Numbered from the stretch's first letter, positions 22,039 through 34,336 are shown. The stretch: DNA of 64,000 nt from Dendrolimus kikuchii (GCA_019925095.2 CM034412.1:7747501-7811500), one strand, 5' to 3'. Notes: generated by a model not told the origin, from the letters alone. Translations and numbers: made by a program.

Positions 22039-22518
22039 TCTATACGTATAATAAAACTGTAGAGGTAGAATTTCTGTACAGTGAAAAAAAAATGCTATAA
22101 ACCCAGTCAGGGGGATGTAAAAAGTGAAACAGAACTAATTTAGATTTTTTTCAATTTTTTTGTTTCTCTGTTTGTACGGGCTAATCTCCGAGACGACGGG
22201 ACCGATTTAAATAAAATTTTGTATGGTAGCTTATATCTCTGGTCAACATATAAGATACTTTTGATCCCGAAAAATTAAAGAGTTCCCGTGGGATAGTTAA
22301 AAAAATTTTAATTACTTAAACAGCTTATTATACAACTTATGCACATAATTAAGTATTGTTATTGCCGGTATCATCATACAATAAAACAATTTATACATTA
22401 AAAAGACGAGATCCCGCGAAAAAGTAAAACTCAAATCATCATATTAAATAAACTAGATGGCGCTGATAGTATTCTACAACGCGATCGTGACGCGGACGAA
22501 GTCGCGGGCATCAGCTAG
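22039..22518 (+). mobile_element. Non-autonomous Helitron-like element, family d
   Basis: Begins A|TC then 'TATACGTATAATAAAACTG' and ends 'GACGCGGACGAAGTCGCGGG' (a CGCG...CGCG stem), then ...CTAG|T at 22515-22518. 480 bp, no coding capacity. Resembles the Lep1-type Helitron derivatives known from Lepidoptera (by memory). Confidence 0.6.
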
Positions 22519-22550
22519 TAACTTATTAAATTTAGTATAGGCAGACATTT

Positions 22551-22787
22551 CAAGCCATTATCGCCATTTTATCTTCAGCGACATTTCTACCTAAATATAT
22601 TTTTTGTTATAAAAGTTATTTTAAACTATAATTTTGTTTTAAGACCCCCAATTTTAGTTACATTAGACCCTACTGAAGCAAAAATTGAATGTCTTAAAAC
22701 AAAATAATAGTTTAAAATACTTTTTGTAATAAAAATATATATTTAGGTACAAATGTCGCATACGATAAAATGGCGGTAAAGGCTCGA
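22551..22787. mobile_element. Palindromic MITE family J, copy 2
   Basis: Arms around 'TATCGCCATTTTATCTTCAG' and the reverse complement of 'GATAAAATGGCGGTAAAGGC' pair, with a second inner pair 'TTTTAAACTATAATTTTGTT'. Same family as 20691-20920; the left tip has decayed. Confidence 0.6.
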
Positions 22788-23032
22788 TAACTAGGATGAA
22801 TACAGGATACTTTTAATCGCAGTAAATTTTATAATTTATAACATATTATGTCACATTAATTTGCATAATAACTGACAGGTAAATCACAAATTAATTTTAA
22901 TAACAATTGTATTGGAAATAATAAATTATTCAAGATAGTGTATTAATACATTTCAGAGTAATTTGTACGCCAAACAGGCAAAACACATGTAGATAAATGT
23001 AAAAACGTTTTTGTACCATCTATACCATATAG

Positions 23033-23567
23033 TCAGTCAGAAGGCCCAGCTCGCCATACACAACGCGGTGCTGGTACCTACGCTCACGTATGGAAGCGAG
23101 AGTTGGGTATGGAAGAGAGAGCATGAAAGTAGAGTAAACGCGGTTGAGATGCGAGCACTGCACAAAATCTGCGGAGTGACGCTCGCGGACCGCGTTCGTA
23201 ATACCGAAGTAAAAAAGAGAGTTGGTCTGAAAGAGAGTGTCGGGGTGAAGGTAAGGAAAGGAATGCTCCGGTGGTTTGGGCATGTGGAAAGAATGCATTA
23301 TGAAAGAATGACTAAACAGATATACAATGCAAAAGTGGATGGATGCAGAAGTCGTGGAAGGCCACGACACACCTTCCATGATCAAATTGATCGTGTACTA
23401 GCGGAGGGTGATGTCAGGAGCCTTAAGAACAGACGAGTGTGCATGACAAGAGTTATGAATGTCAAAGAAGCAAGTGAGGTGTGTAAGAATGAGCCTAAAT
23501 GGCGCTCTGTTGTTCGTGCCTACCCCGCAAGGGAACTGGCGTGAAGTTATGTATGTATGTATGTATG
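23033..23567 (+). mobile_element. 5'-truncated RTE-type LINE with target duplication
   Basis: The 3' end of an RTE-type element with a (TGTA)n tail. Flanked by TATACCATATA at 23022-23032 and 23568-23578 (11-bp duplication). The last ORF reads to TGA at 23542-23544 and encodes the reverse transcriptase C-terminus: 'NAVLVPTLTYGSESWVWKR', 'MLRWFGHVERMHYERMTKQI', 'GRPRHTFHDQIDRVLAEG', 'VVRAYPARELA'. No stop or frameshift is present in the roughly 170 remaining codons, which suggests a recent insertion. The catalytic core lies upstream and is absent. Confidence 0.85.
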
Positions 23568-23579
23568 TATACCATATAT

Positions 23580-24811
23580 CATTTTTTATGCAATAGGTAA
23601 TGAAAGGTCATTTAATTGGATAATACAGGTACAAAGTATGCTCGAGCCAAGCCACATATAGGTAAAGAGGAAATCACTTTTTCAAAAATTTTATTATTAG
23701 TAGAAAGGATTTCATCACATACTTAAAAATAATTTAAACGCAACACCACAGCCATAATTGGTTATAATAGCTACGGTTATGAGGAAAATATTTTATAATA
23801 AAAACCTCTGTACAAATCACTAGTTATTTTACGATAGTCAAATAAAACTGAGGCTCCAAGAATCAAAGTGGCTTAAGTATATGGGCCAAGTGCGTGTTGT
23901 ACTACGCAAAATGAAGGTTCCGTTGAAATGACAAATGTACACCGTCTTCATTATTTAGCTACAAAACCATCAAAGTATTATACTTAAATGGAATTGGGTA
24001 TTTGATAGACACATTATCTAAGACGGTTTTTATCATCGCACAAAATGTTACAGCCTCCTTGCTTTTGTATGAAAATATTGGCTTATGACGTCACTATTTT
24101 TAAGAGTCAAATAGCGTAATAATTATTGTTTAAAATACTAATACTATAAACTAGTACAGTGAAGGAAACTTAACTTATACTATATATATTGTATTCTACC
24201 TATAATCCCTTAAGACTATAAGTAGAATACTGAGCCTAAGTCATCAAAGGCAATGGGTAAGGTTCTTAGAATTAAAATTATTTCCATAATGAACTGTTGG
24301 AAGTCAGATGATATCGAGGTATTTTGGCCTGCTGCTCTTTTATATGAATATTATTTCAGAATTTATTGTAATATGTGTCAAATACCCAATTCGCTATATG
24401 CTCTAGCATTATCACATTTTTAAATATATAAACTGACAAAATATCCTTACTAGAAATCTTTATTCTATGAATCTTAATAATAATATTACGAATGTTTCAC
24501 ATAAGTTTAATTTCGTATAATTATATTTGTATACAACATAAAAATCAAAAAACTTTTTTGTGAAAAAAATATTATTATGAAACCATGTCTGAATCATTTT
24601 TTTTGTGAAAAGCCTTGTTGAGATTCGTAGAATACAGATTTGTCGTAGACAAATTCTGTCAACCATATCTTCAAAAAAAATTGTAATTTGCGAGCGACAT
24701 GATGAAATCAATTTCGGTAGCTCCTTAACCGAAAATACCTCGTAATTATAAAAAAAAACTCTCAACGGACTTCGCAACATGTTATGGCTTTAAGAGAAGA
24801 AGCCGCTAAGC
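23580..24811. other. AT-rich DNA, no gene seen
   Basis: No gene. 24190-24265 matches 63175-63250 (repeat K). The 106-codon - strand frame at 24460-24780 is low-complexity and lacks a domain. Confidence 0.4.
24190..24265 (+). repeat. Dispersed repeat K, copy 1
   Basis: 'ACTATAAGTAGAATACTGAG' and 'ATGGGTAAGGT' recur at 63203-63250. Confidence 0.45.
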
Positions 24812-25045
24812 GGTAGTAAATTAGATTAGGCTCCCATAGAGTAAATAATAACCATAAACAAAATTAAAACTAAATAATTAAAATTAACAAGTTGGCGGTA
24901 GGCTAAATAAAACTTTAACAATACTCGTTGACACTTGACATCTTTGTCTTCCGTGATCACGGCCACTGAAAAGTGGCCGAAACGTCGGAAAAACAAAGAT
25001 CAAATAAATTACCGCGCTTAAAACCGTTAAAACGTAGTTTTATTA
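24812..25045 (+). repeat. Dispersed repeat F, copy 1
   Basis: Two parts. An AT-rich block 24812-24943 ('TTAGATTAGGCTCCCATAGA' ... 'AAGTTGGCGGTAGGC') is followed by a tail with the stem 'CGGCCACTGAAAAGTGGCCG' (24959-24978) and 'ACCGCGCTTAAAACCGTTAA'. The tail recurs at 39080-39140 and, inverted, at 50165-50225; the block recurs inverted at 38941-39062. Confidence 0.5.
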
Positions 25046-25304
25046 TGTATACAAGTCGCGAAACTTAAGAAAATATTAATTTTAGACAATCTTCATGATT
25101 TTTAAGATCCTACAACTATATCCCAAACATGACATTGAATTTTTTTATTCACTTAGGTACATGTATGACTATCATCTAAGAACGAAAGAAAGACTTATAT
25201 GAAGATCTCTAATTAATTATTATTATTAGTAGTTTATTTGACGTTCTTACAGACTATATCCTCATTTCAAATAATTAAAATTTAATCTACATACATACAC
25301 CTAC

Positions 25305-25570
25305 AGGGCGTTCCACTAGTAGTTCACAACGCCCAAAACGCTCAGTTAGCCGTACCACAAGGCGACCGCGATCGTTGTGGTCGTGGCGAAAACGTCACTA
25401 GTGACGTCATCATTTTCGATCACACAACGCTCATAACGACCCATGTCAATAGGTGGGTCGAATAGCCGTTCCACTTGGGTTTACGATTGTTACGCCAAGA
25501 AGCAAGTGGAACGGGAAAACTCGCGGTCGTGAACGTGGTCGTTGTGAGTCCCTAATGGAACATAGCCCTA
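25305..25570. mobile_element. MITE family H, copy 2 (uninterrupted)
   Basis: Left end 'AGGGCGTTCCACTAGTAG' and right end (reverse complement) 'AGGGCTATGTTCCATTAG' are inverted repeats. An inner perfect stem CGTTCCACTTG / CAAGTGGAACG flanks the site where copy 1 carries its 207-bp insertion. Highly palindromic, no coding capacity. Confidence 0.6.
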
Positions 25571-26589
25571 ATAGTTTCTGAGAAAAATAACTGTGAAAAC
25601 AGACTGACAGACGGAATGACGAAATCATACCCAATTATTTAGATTTATCCAAAATAGCAATGAAATCCTATTAAAGTAAAAACTTATTAATTCAACTTTT
25701 ATTATACTTAAAACTAATGAACAATTATCTGACTGTGAGAGCTGCAGTTAACTGTTTATATTTAAATACTGTTCCTTGTGCAATGAAACAAGATAGGAAA
25801 TGACTAATTCCGATCGCTTTAGTTCTTGTGGCCTCACTTTCTGAAAACGGTAAAATTAACTCCATAAGACAGCATATCACGCTGTTATGCTGAAAAGTTG
25901 TAAATTATATTGATTAAATTATAAATTCGTTATTAGTAAATGGGTTGTTTTAATTAATATTACTAATACAGGGATCATATAAGAAAGCAATCATACAAGG
26001 TGATGATTCACCTGGTGGCAAGTAGCTACCTACCTACACACATTACACATTGTAGGTATAAGGCCAAGCTAAGTAAATGCACGGTGTCCCGAAAACCTTA
26101 TACCTATAAATGTATGAATTCCAAAAACATCAAAATTAGCTTAAGCCCTAGCGCGTATCAAGAATTTTTCAGTGTTTTTGTTCCGAAAAATGTAACGTAT
26201 GGAACTCAACAAATTAATTCCGCAGCGGAACCAAATTCTGTAGCTTGCTACAAATTTGAATCACCTAGGCCTAAGGACAACTCTAGACCAATAGTTTAAT
26301 GAACCAAAAATATAATTATTCTTAAACTTTTCTTTGAATAATAGCTATCTAGAAGTGTCTTGAACAAGTTTTTGGAAATGTTAATGAAGAATTTAGTAAT
26401 ATGCGACTTTTTTGATGCTGCCTTCATAAGGTCCCGGTAGAAGAAAGAGGTAGGGGCAAGAAATGCTGCACCGTCGTCTTGAGGAATAATATGCATGCCA
26501 ATACGACCGGTAATAAAAAATATTGAAGACTGTTCAAAGTGAAGTAAAAATAGCAAAGCGGATCTTCCAGCGCTACCGGAATATAAAAT
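25571..26589. other. AT-rich DNA, no gene seen
   Basis: No gene. The 99-codon frame at 26000-26299 and the 86-codon frame at 26296-26556 (-) lack recognisable content. Confidence 0.4.
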
Positions 26590-26725
26590 TAGCTTGATAA
26601 TAAACTATGACACCGATCCCAGACATCCAGACTAGAGTAAGAAATATAAAGTGTATGTATAATAGTTACCTGGGTATAGTCTGAGAAGCTAACCTGAAAA
26701 CTCTGCGTTCTAGTACACCAGACTA
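26590..26725 (-). repeat. SINE family 2, very degenerate
   Basis: 'ACCGATCCCAGACATCCAGA' near 26611 and 'CTCTGCGTTCTAG' near 26700 follow the order of the SINE at 30887-31140. Confidence 0.35.
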
Positions 26726-26891
26726 ACCATCGCCAAGACAACTAGAATCAGGAGACTGCAAAAAGTTAAAAAAACGAAAGAAGCATTCTGTAATATGGAA
26801 TTGCCTGCCGAAGATCTTAATTTAATAATGAATTACAAGATTTTCAATTTTTTTACACGAATAGACAATATAAGTAGACAGGGGAAAATAT

Positions 26892-27456
26892 GGAGCGTTA
26901 GGTAAACTTCTAGGCGCTAAGAACCTCAGCCAGAAGGCCCAGCTCGCCGTACACAACGCGATGCTGGTACCTACGCTCACGTATGGAAGCGAGAGTTGGG
27001 TATGGAAGAAAGAGCATAAAAGTAGAGTAAACGCGGTCGAGATGCGAGCACTGCGCAAAATCTGCGGAGTGACGCTCCCGGACCGCGTTCGTAATACCGA
27101 AGTAAGAAAGAGAGTTGGTCTGTCGGTCGGGGTGAAGGTAAGGAAAGGAATGCTCCGGTGGTTCGGGCATGTGGAAAGAATGCATGATGAAAGAATGACT
27201 AAACAGATATACAATGCAAAAGTGGATGGATGCAGAAGTCGTGGAAGGCCACGACACACCTTCCATGATCAAATTGATCGTGTACTAGCAGAAGGTGATG
27301 TCAGAAGCCTTAAGAACAGACGAGCTTGCATATCAAGAGTTATGAATGTCAAAGAGGCAAGTGAGGTGTGTAAGAATAAGCCTAAATGGCACTCTGTTGT
27401 TCGTGCCTACCCCGCAAGGGAACTGGCGTGAAGTTATGTATGTATGTATGTATGTA
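26892..27456 (+). mobile_element. 5'-truncated RTE-type LINE with target duplication
   Basis: Longest copy of this family here. Flanked by GGGGAAAATAT at 26881-26891 and 27457-27467. The frame starts upstream of the first Met ('LGAKNLSQKAQLAVHNAML') and runs to TGA at 27429-27431. It contains 'LPDRVRNTEVRKRVGLSV', 'GMLRWFGHVERMHDERMTK', 'GRPRHTFHDQIDRVLAEG' and ends 'AYPARELA', followed by (TATG)n. It differs from the copy at 23033 by a 9-base in-frame deletion after 'RKRVGL' and scattered substitutions, with no stops. Confidence 0.85.
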
Positions 27457-27467
27457 GGGGAAAATAT

Positions 27468-29792
27468 ACCATTGTTGGCACCCTAGTACAGTGATTACCA
27501 CCCTATTATTTTATTCAAAACATTTAGAAGTATATTTATGATGATATTATTGTATGGGTACAAAACAAAAAATATTAAGATTTTTTAATGTCTTGAATAA
27601 CTTGACTACCCATTGATTGGGTGAGGTGCCAAAAATAGTACAGTTTACCTTTAAATAAATCCGTTTCATACATTTTTGAGATAGTAATTATGGAATGTTT
27701 TTTAACTAAATACTTTTTAATGTTTTCGCAAGCAAATTAACAAAAGCCCTAGACTTTTTTCCACCACTATGGAACCCGTCTTTGTCAGACTGCCAAGCAC
27801 TTACCCAATTTATTAACATTTTTATACAGTACTATAAATTTTTAACACAATGAATAAAAAATCAACCATTTTAACTGTCCAATTACGCAATAACTCCCTC
27901 AAGGAAGTACAGTTATTCAGGCAGTAACTGGCACATGTGATCATGTGAAGCCTTGCTAATTGGCCCAGACGTTACTAAGTAAAAACTGGCCACGCCATAA
28001 TCGATGTTATAATACACTATAATATGAAGATTTGTATGCTTTCAAGATACTTTCATTGAACGCCTATAGTAACATTAATTACTTATTTATTTACTTAAAA
28101 CTTAAAACCATTCGCTTCGTGGTCCATTGAGCATTTGTTGTCGGAGGCGACTTAGCAATTAAAGCACTACCGTCACTACAAGGTCGTTGGTAGAAATCAT
28201 AAAGGACCACGAGTGTTTAAACTACCAAAAAGCGGTGCTTTAAGAGGGCTGGCGAAGTTTTCGACCTAGTAATAATTAATTAATTACTGATTATTTATTT
28301 GTGCCTAACCAAAAAAATCCGGCGTACTTTTAACTAAACAACTTTCTGTTTACATCTATATTATAGTTCTTTAGTTTTAGAAGAGATAGCGTTAGTAGTA
28401 ACAGTCCAGTCGATAATACACATGCCTTATTGGTTTTATAATTTTCGACAGATGGCATTAGAAATACAACAAAATTCTAATTAATAAAAATTGTTATATC
28501 TCCTATTTTTTTAAATATGTATTAAGTAATATTTTTATGATAAATAACAAACACATCTAGAAACAAATTGAAATTACTATGTCAAAGTCCAAATCTGAAA
28601 GTGTGATAGTTTCTTAGTAAAGTGTACCACAAAAATGCATAGGTCGTGTCATAGTGTTAGGGCTCGCTTCGCTCGCCCTGACAAAGTAATCATATAGAGG
28701 TAAGTTACTGGAGAGTTTTTTGCGACGTTTCTTCTCCTTTAACAATAACTAAAATTGTACCGAGTTTCTATCCATCCAAAGGTTGTCCTCTAAGAAATCG
28801 CTGCCATCGATAAGATCGTCCATTGTACTTATCGTTACGAATGTATGTATGAATTTATTTTTAACATGGTGAGCAATAAATAATATTCTATTCTATACTT
28901 AAATTACTTTCGGCACTGTAGTAGATTCAAGACTTTCAATATTTATATTATTAAAATTAGTATTCTATTTTGAAATTAATACATTCATATTCATTTCACT
29001 TTCATAGTATTAGTGGGCCATTAATTAATCATGTTTTAATATTAAAACGAGTTCGATAGTAAAACTATCTATCATATAATAATAATTACCTTGACAGATT
29101 TCAACTTAATAGTTTATAGAACAAATTTGTAATGGATCTGTGCATATGGGCTTTAGTTTTACTAAATATTTAAGCACATTAAAAGATGCCCATAAAGTAA
29201 GTACATCACCTGAGAGTAAAAATTGTGACTCAATTGAAAATTATATGATCATTACATAGCATTTACATCGGTTTAAATTTTCCTTAACAAGCTTTCTGTA
29301 TGCAGATGTATTGGACTACAATCCAGAATTAAGTAAGGTTCTTAGCTTAATTTAATGATTTTTGATCATGATATTAATCAGTTTTGTGCATCAATAAATT
29401 AAAGTAAGCAAATGGTTTGTTTATTTTGACTCATAACGACAATAGTCTGTAGGATCAAATTGGCCATATTCATGAACAGACGGTTAAAATGTTGCTTACC
29501 AGCTCCATTGTTTTAATACTCAAAGGGTATAAATGTCTGTCAATTTATTGTAATTGGTCACTATATACGTAATGATGTCCAGTTGACTGACTTATTGCAT
29601 CTTTAGCCATTATAACTTGAACTGCAAGAAAACCCCTTTGTAATGAGCGTTGTTTTTAGGGTCCTGGTAGGTACGTATAATAAAAGAAAACCCTACGGTC
29701 TCATTTCAATGTCTTTGTGTATGAATGTAACAACGGATTATTTCAGGAGCTACTAAGGTTAGATATATGAAATTTAGCATACATGTAGAGAA
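27468..29792. other. Longest quiet stretch: no gene, few repeats
   Basis: No coding region recognised. 28650-28890 ('GGGCTCGCTTCGCTCGCCC', an 'AGCAATAAATAATATTCTA' tail) looks like a dispersed repeat. About 28900-29750 shows no match to the rest of the window. Conserved regulatory DNA is possible but untested. Confidence 0.35.
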
Positions 29793-30269
29793 CTAGGTTT
29801 TACCCGTGGCTTCACTCGCGTTAGTGCTGTCCCACGGGAACCGTTCATTTTTCCGGACCCAGTAGCCTATAATTTTATTCCATTCTTACCAATGGATTTA
29901 TACTAGGGGCATTAGGGACTAGTGCCCAGGGCGGCCACATTTTCAAGGGCGGTAAAATTTGGAGTTCAAAATTTTCAATTTTCTGCTATAAAAATGAATG
30001 AGTTTCAAAAATTGGGAAGTTATTGGTTTCATGCCAAATCTTAAAAATCAAGTTCTCACTGGATATTTACATTATGAAGTCTAGTTACATAGCATAGGTA
30101 ATAGGGCGGTATTTTTCACAGTGCCCCATGGCGGCACTTATGGTAAATCCGGCCCTGTCCAGTCTATAATATATCTCTGTGCTAAATTTCATCCAGACCC
30201 CTTCAACCGTTCGGCGTGATTCAGCAACAAACAACATCTAAACTTTCGCATTTATAATATTAGCATAGA
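29793..30269 (-). mobile_element. Helitron-like element, family c, with a hAT-like insertion
   Basis: On the - strand it begins A|TC at 30269, with 'TAATATTATAAATGCGAAAG' just inside, and ends CTAG at 29793-29796 after a 'GAGTGAAGCCACGGGTAAAA' segment. The middle (29887-30157) is a second element. Confidence 0.55.
29887..30157. mobile_element. hAT-like MITE nested in the Helitron
   Basis: The right end, reverse complemented, is CAGGGCCGGATTTACCATAA; the left end 'TACCAATGGATTTATACTAG' is a diverged match. Flanks TCCATTCT (29879-29886) and TCCAGTCT (30158-30165) fit an 8-bp hAT duplication with one change. Non-coding. Confidence 0.5.
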
Positions 30270-30619
30270 TTAGGATAATAAAAACACTTAGCCATACTGC
30301 CATGCTACTGCTATAGTATACATGGGTACACTGCTATGCCTTAATGTTTAACTGCCACATACCAGATCAACCCTTTACTAATTTACATTCTTCGAATTTT
30401 CTACCATGATCAAACGATAAGAGGACGCTCGACCACCAAAGCTGTGTTTCACAGATCGTTATCAATATAAAATTAAGTGTTACTGCGTAGGTAGCAATGT
30501 GGGTAGGAAATAATTTGTACTCAAGTAAAATTTGAATATCGAATAAAAGTTTGATATTCATTTTTAATTCGTATAATAATAACCATAAACTAAGACGTCG
30601 AAACTAAAATACATTATGT

Positions 30620-30720
30620 AGGAGATCACTGCCAACCGGGAGCGTGCCCAGAAGACTGGCTGCATTGCCGCGCTGTATGGCAATACTTATTTGTTGTGCG
30701 AAATATGAGCCAGCCTTCTG
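30620..30720 (+). repeat. Dispersed GC-rich repeat L, copy 1
   Basis: 'GAGCGTGCCCAGAAGACTGG' and 'CTGCATTGCCGCGCTGTATG' recur on the - strand at 41290-41365. Probably part of a non-LTR element; origin not resolved. Confidence 0.45.
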
Positions 30721-30886
30721 ATCATGGTAGTGTCAGAGTTTCTTACATAATTCGTATATATTTTTCAACATACGCCGTTATACATGGTACGAAGCGTAGA
30801 GGTAAAGAACACCGTCTTATATGTAGGCGAAGTTGAAAGTGTTCTGCAGTATACTGAAAATTGAGGTTCAAATATCTACCACAATA

Positions 30887-31140
30887 AATAAATAGTCGGC
30901 AGACAAACACACACATTTAATATCCCTAAATTAAGCAAGTTACACTTGTGTTATGGGTAATATACAACGGTCTACTCTGAGGCCGATCCCAGATACCCAG
31001 ATCATAAATGACGGAGAAAATACGTTTCCGAAATTTACTATACCTGGAATCGAACCCGGAGCCTCTGCGTTGCAGCGAGGTAAGCCGGCAAAGGCTTAAA
31101 CCCGCTCAACCGCACAGGCTGTCAAATACCAATCCAAACC
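30887..31140 (-). mobile_element. tRNA-derived SINE, family 2, with 9-bp duplication
   Basis: Full-length inverted copy. ACCACAATA flanks it at 30878-30886 and 31141-31149, and repeat E at 51655 gives the empty site. Head features on the - strand: A-box-like 'TGCGGTTGAGCGGG', B-box-like 'GGGTTCGATTCC'. Confidence 0.75.
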
Positions 31141-31313
31141 ACCACAATATTACGTCATACGTTATATATAATAATACGTCAAACACCAATAGCACTGACG
31201 TACGAAAAACTGCGATATGAATTTAGCTATTGTAAACATGGTGAAGCGTGCCGAGTTAAAATATTTAAAAATATTCAAGTCATGAGCTATAAAATAAATA
31301 AAATTCCAATATA

Positions 31314-31492
31314 GAACGCGGTCCGCGAGCGTCACTCCGCAGATTTTGCGCAGTGCTCGCATCTCGACCGCGTTTACTCTACTTTCATGCTCTCTCTTCC
31401 ATACTCAACTCTCGCCCATACGTGAGCGTAGGTACCAGCACCGCGTTGTGTACGGCGAGCTGGGCCTTCTGGCTGAGGTTCTTAGCGCCTAG
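31314..31492 (-). mobile_element. Internal fragment of the RTE-type LINE
   Basis: Matches the start of the copy at 26892 (from 'CTAGGCGCTAAGAACCTC' to 'CGGACCGCGTTC' on the - strand) but lacks the element's 3' end and (TGTA)n tail, so it is not a simple insertion end. Later deletion or rearrangement is likely. Confidence 0.75.
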
Positions 31493-32489
31493 TCTAAAAC
31501 AGTTTTGTGCAGTTTAGAATCCCGAATTTGGAAAACGACAAAGGCAACAACCACTTACATTCTTTGCTGTGCTGCGGGAACCCTTCCATTGTGGATTGTA
31601 AGTCACAATCACGATTTCATGATAGGCTAGGGGATTAGCTAGTTGTACATTTTGGGAAACACTTTTAAGAATGGACGAAGAGACAGGAAGGTCGATGCGG
31701 CGCGTACGATGTAGCGAGTTGCACTGACAGTTCGTAAGAGGCTAGCATAGATGTAGATAGCATACACGGAGTGGCGATGCATTTGTTTTAATGTGTTATT
31801 TAAGTAATGAAAGTTAAGAAATACCCGTGAAAATTTATAGTGCTAAATACATTACACAAGTGCTAAATACATGAAACAAGGTTATTTAATAAACAATATA
31901 AATATAATGGCTGTGAGGAAATGTGTAGATAGATTTAATCATTGTGAATTTTTAATAATAAAATGTTTTTTATTCCGCTTTGTTAAGCAGAAATCTTTCG
32001 GTCCTTGTTTATTTTTCTATCTTACTATAATTACTTTTGGTGCTTCCTTTGTTTATCCTATGCTACCGTAGCGCCACCCTTGTTATCCAAATTTTGACGG
32101 ATACTTTTTCATATAAAGAGATGGCACTCCTTACCTCTACCCTCCATAATACACAGTAAGGATCTTCAGATAACACAATAACGTTCTATCATTATGACGC
32201 TTGTAGCTACTGTATGCCTTTCCATCCTCATGACGTCAACAGTACAATATGCGCTTCTAGCTGTAGGACGCCGGGTTAGCGTACTATTATTTACTACTGC
32301 TGCTTTGACGGACGCGTGTCGATTGATCATGAGCCTACTTTTAAGTATGTAAGGTAGTTATATAAGAACTAGTATTCGCAACTACCGTCGCTGTGCTACA
32401 ACGCTTTTCATCGATGACGTTCTAAATCATGGAATATAAGCCTTTAACGTGAACTTGAAAAGTGATGATTTGCTATACCAACCTAAAGT

Positions 32490-32737
32490 AGACGGCCTCT
32501 GTGGTTGAGCGGGCTAAGCCTTTGCCGACGTACCTCACTGCAACGCAGAGGTTCCGGGTTCGATTCCTGGTATAGTAAATTTCGGAAACGTATTTTCTCC
32601 GTTATTTACTATGGTCTGGGTGTCTGGGATCGGCCCCAGAGTAGTCCGTTGTATATTACCCATAACACAAGCGTAACTTGCTTAATTTGGGGATATACAA
32701 TGTGTGTTTGTCTGCCGATTATTATTATTATTATTAA
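32490..32737 (+). mobile_element. tRNA-derived SINE, family 2 (best copy)
   Basis: Head: 'GGCCTCTGTGGTTGAGCGGG' with an A-box, then 'GGGTTCGATTCCTGG' as B-box about 45 nt on. Body: 'TGTCTGGGATCGGCCCCAGA', 'CATAACACAAGCGTAACTTG', then 'GTGTGTTTGTCTGCCGATTA' and a (TTA)n tail. Pol III transcription from the internal promoter is expected for such elements. Confidence 0.75.
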
Positions 32738-33948
32738 AGTATTATTTTCAAAAAACCAACTAAGTACCTATTCATACCACACTAAATAAAGTGTTCCGTA
32801 GGTAACGAATATCCACTTTTATGTCATTTGATTACAATACCTAAAAAGGTATCTAATTGAAAATACCGCATACCTATCTGCCACAAAAACGTTTTAACAG
32901 ATCTTCTTCAACCTAAATTTCGTTGAGTGTTTTATATATTAAAAATATTTAAAAACTAAAGCTGAACAGCACTACACCACCCTTCAGTTTTAACCGTATT
33001 CTCTCAACTACCCTATTATCTTTACATAGTATAAAAAATAGATCCCGTATCTGCCTGTCTGTATATCCGCAAACTCCTAAACAACGCAACGGATTTTTAA
33101 GATTTTTAAGCGGTTTTACAAAAAAACTTAATTATGTTTTTATGCATTACGAGTAAAATAGACTTACTTGCTAAGATTTGATTCGTAGCCGGGAGAAAAA
33201 ATAGTATTATTATAGAGAGCTAAAGTCATAATAACATAAACAAACAAATGCATTTAATTTCAAAGTACGAGACTGCCGCTTATCATTTTATCTCGTTGCC
33301 AATAATAAACACAGGATGCTGCAATTATTTTACCAATTATTCAAACCAATAAAAGATTACTCCTTCCATTCGCCAAATCGTAAGATTAAAACCTAAATTA
33401 TCCGTCGGGAGTGCGTCGCTCGATTAGTTTCGTTAATAATTGCCCCTACTACGTTTTCATGTCGACTTTCACTACACTTCTTTCTCTAATTTCCAAACTA
33501 CAATTATCAACGTAATATTGCTTGCGTAAATTTTTAACATATATCCCACGGAAATATAATATTCTACGTAGATTCTCGGTACCAAAATTATACATATGTA
33601 TAGTCAGCTAAGAAAGTGCTTTACCGTTTTGGCAACAATTCGTGGTTAATGAAAATTTAATTAAAGTCGAGTTTTGGAATTGCATTATATATCTAAATCA
33701 TTTTTTATTGTCTAATGTCACACATTATTATAAGCGAAACTAGACTGACATGCTATGAGGTGCATAGCAAATGATATTCGATCTTAGAGTGATAAAGAAC
33801 TTTTTTGGCTGATTATACTTAGAAGAAAAATATTGCTAGTAATAACAATCACCCGGCAAACATTTAAAGTAACAGGGTCCGAAATCTTACATGACTGTTA
33901 TGGCGTAATAGTTCATCTTTCTCTGGCTTTTTGGTATTCTATTATTTA
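32738..33948. other. AT-rich DNA, no gene seen
   Basis: No gene recognised. 33030-33130 has 'CTGCCTGTCTGTATATCCGC', reminiscent of Helitron-like repeats. Confidence 0.35.
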
Positions 33949-34213
33949 CTAGAATTCGCCCGCAACGTCGTCCACGTTAGACGGAATAAGCTAATTTAAA
34001 CGTGTCCTAATAATTTGAATCCACTCCCAGGCAAAACTCCGCAGGATTTCCAAGATATAAAGTACCACAGATTTTAAGTCCGGGAATTTACTATCGATCA
34101 GTGAAAACCGCATCGAAATCGGCCCCGTAGTTTTTACGTGTATCCTGAACAAACAGACAAACACAAACAATCTACAAAATAAAGACTACACTTTTACAAT
34201 TTTATAATATAGA
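33949..34213 (-). mobile_element. Non-autonomous Helitron-like element, family b
   Basis: - strand: begins A|TC at 34213 ('TATATTATAAAATTGTAAAA'), ends CTAG at 33949-33952 after 'GACGACGTTGCGGGCG'. Same family as 2241-2690. Confidence 0.55.
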
Positions 34214-34336
34214 TATTATTTATAAAATATGTTTAGACTGAATCAGACAAAAACTAAAAAAATCATTAAGTTTTCAAATACTGATTGATTTGGTTCAAAA
34301 AATATATGTTTAAAATATTAAAACGTCAAAAAACGA

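Larger units (their letters stand above)
30790..32125 (+). repeat. Unclassified repeat E, copy 1, with two insertions
   Basis: Collinear with 51570-51990: 'GGTAAAGAACACCGTCTTAT', 'GAGGTTCAAATATCTACCAC', 'GCGTACGAAAAACT'-type junctions, and the end block 'CTATGCTACCGTAGCGCCAC'. A SINE (30887-31140) and an RTE fragment (31314-31492) interrupt it, and 31500-31850 has no counterpart in the other copy. No encoded protein recognised. Confidence 0.5.

Noticed and set aside
26822..27272. Antisense frames over the RTE copies (also 23020-23385)
   Set aside because: Shadows of the reverse transcriptase C-terminal frame on the + strand.
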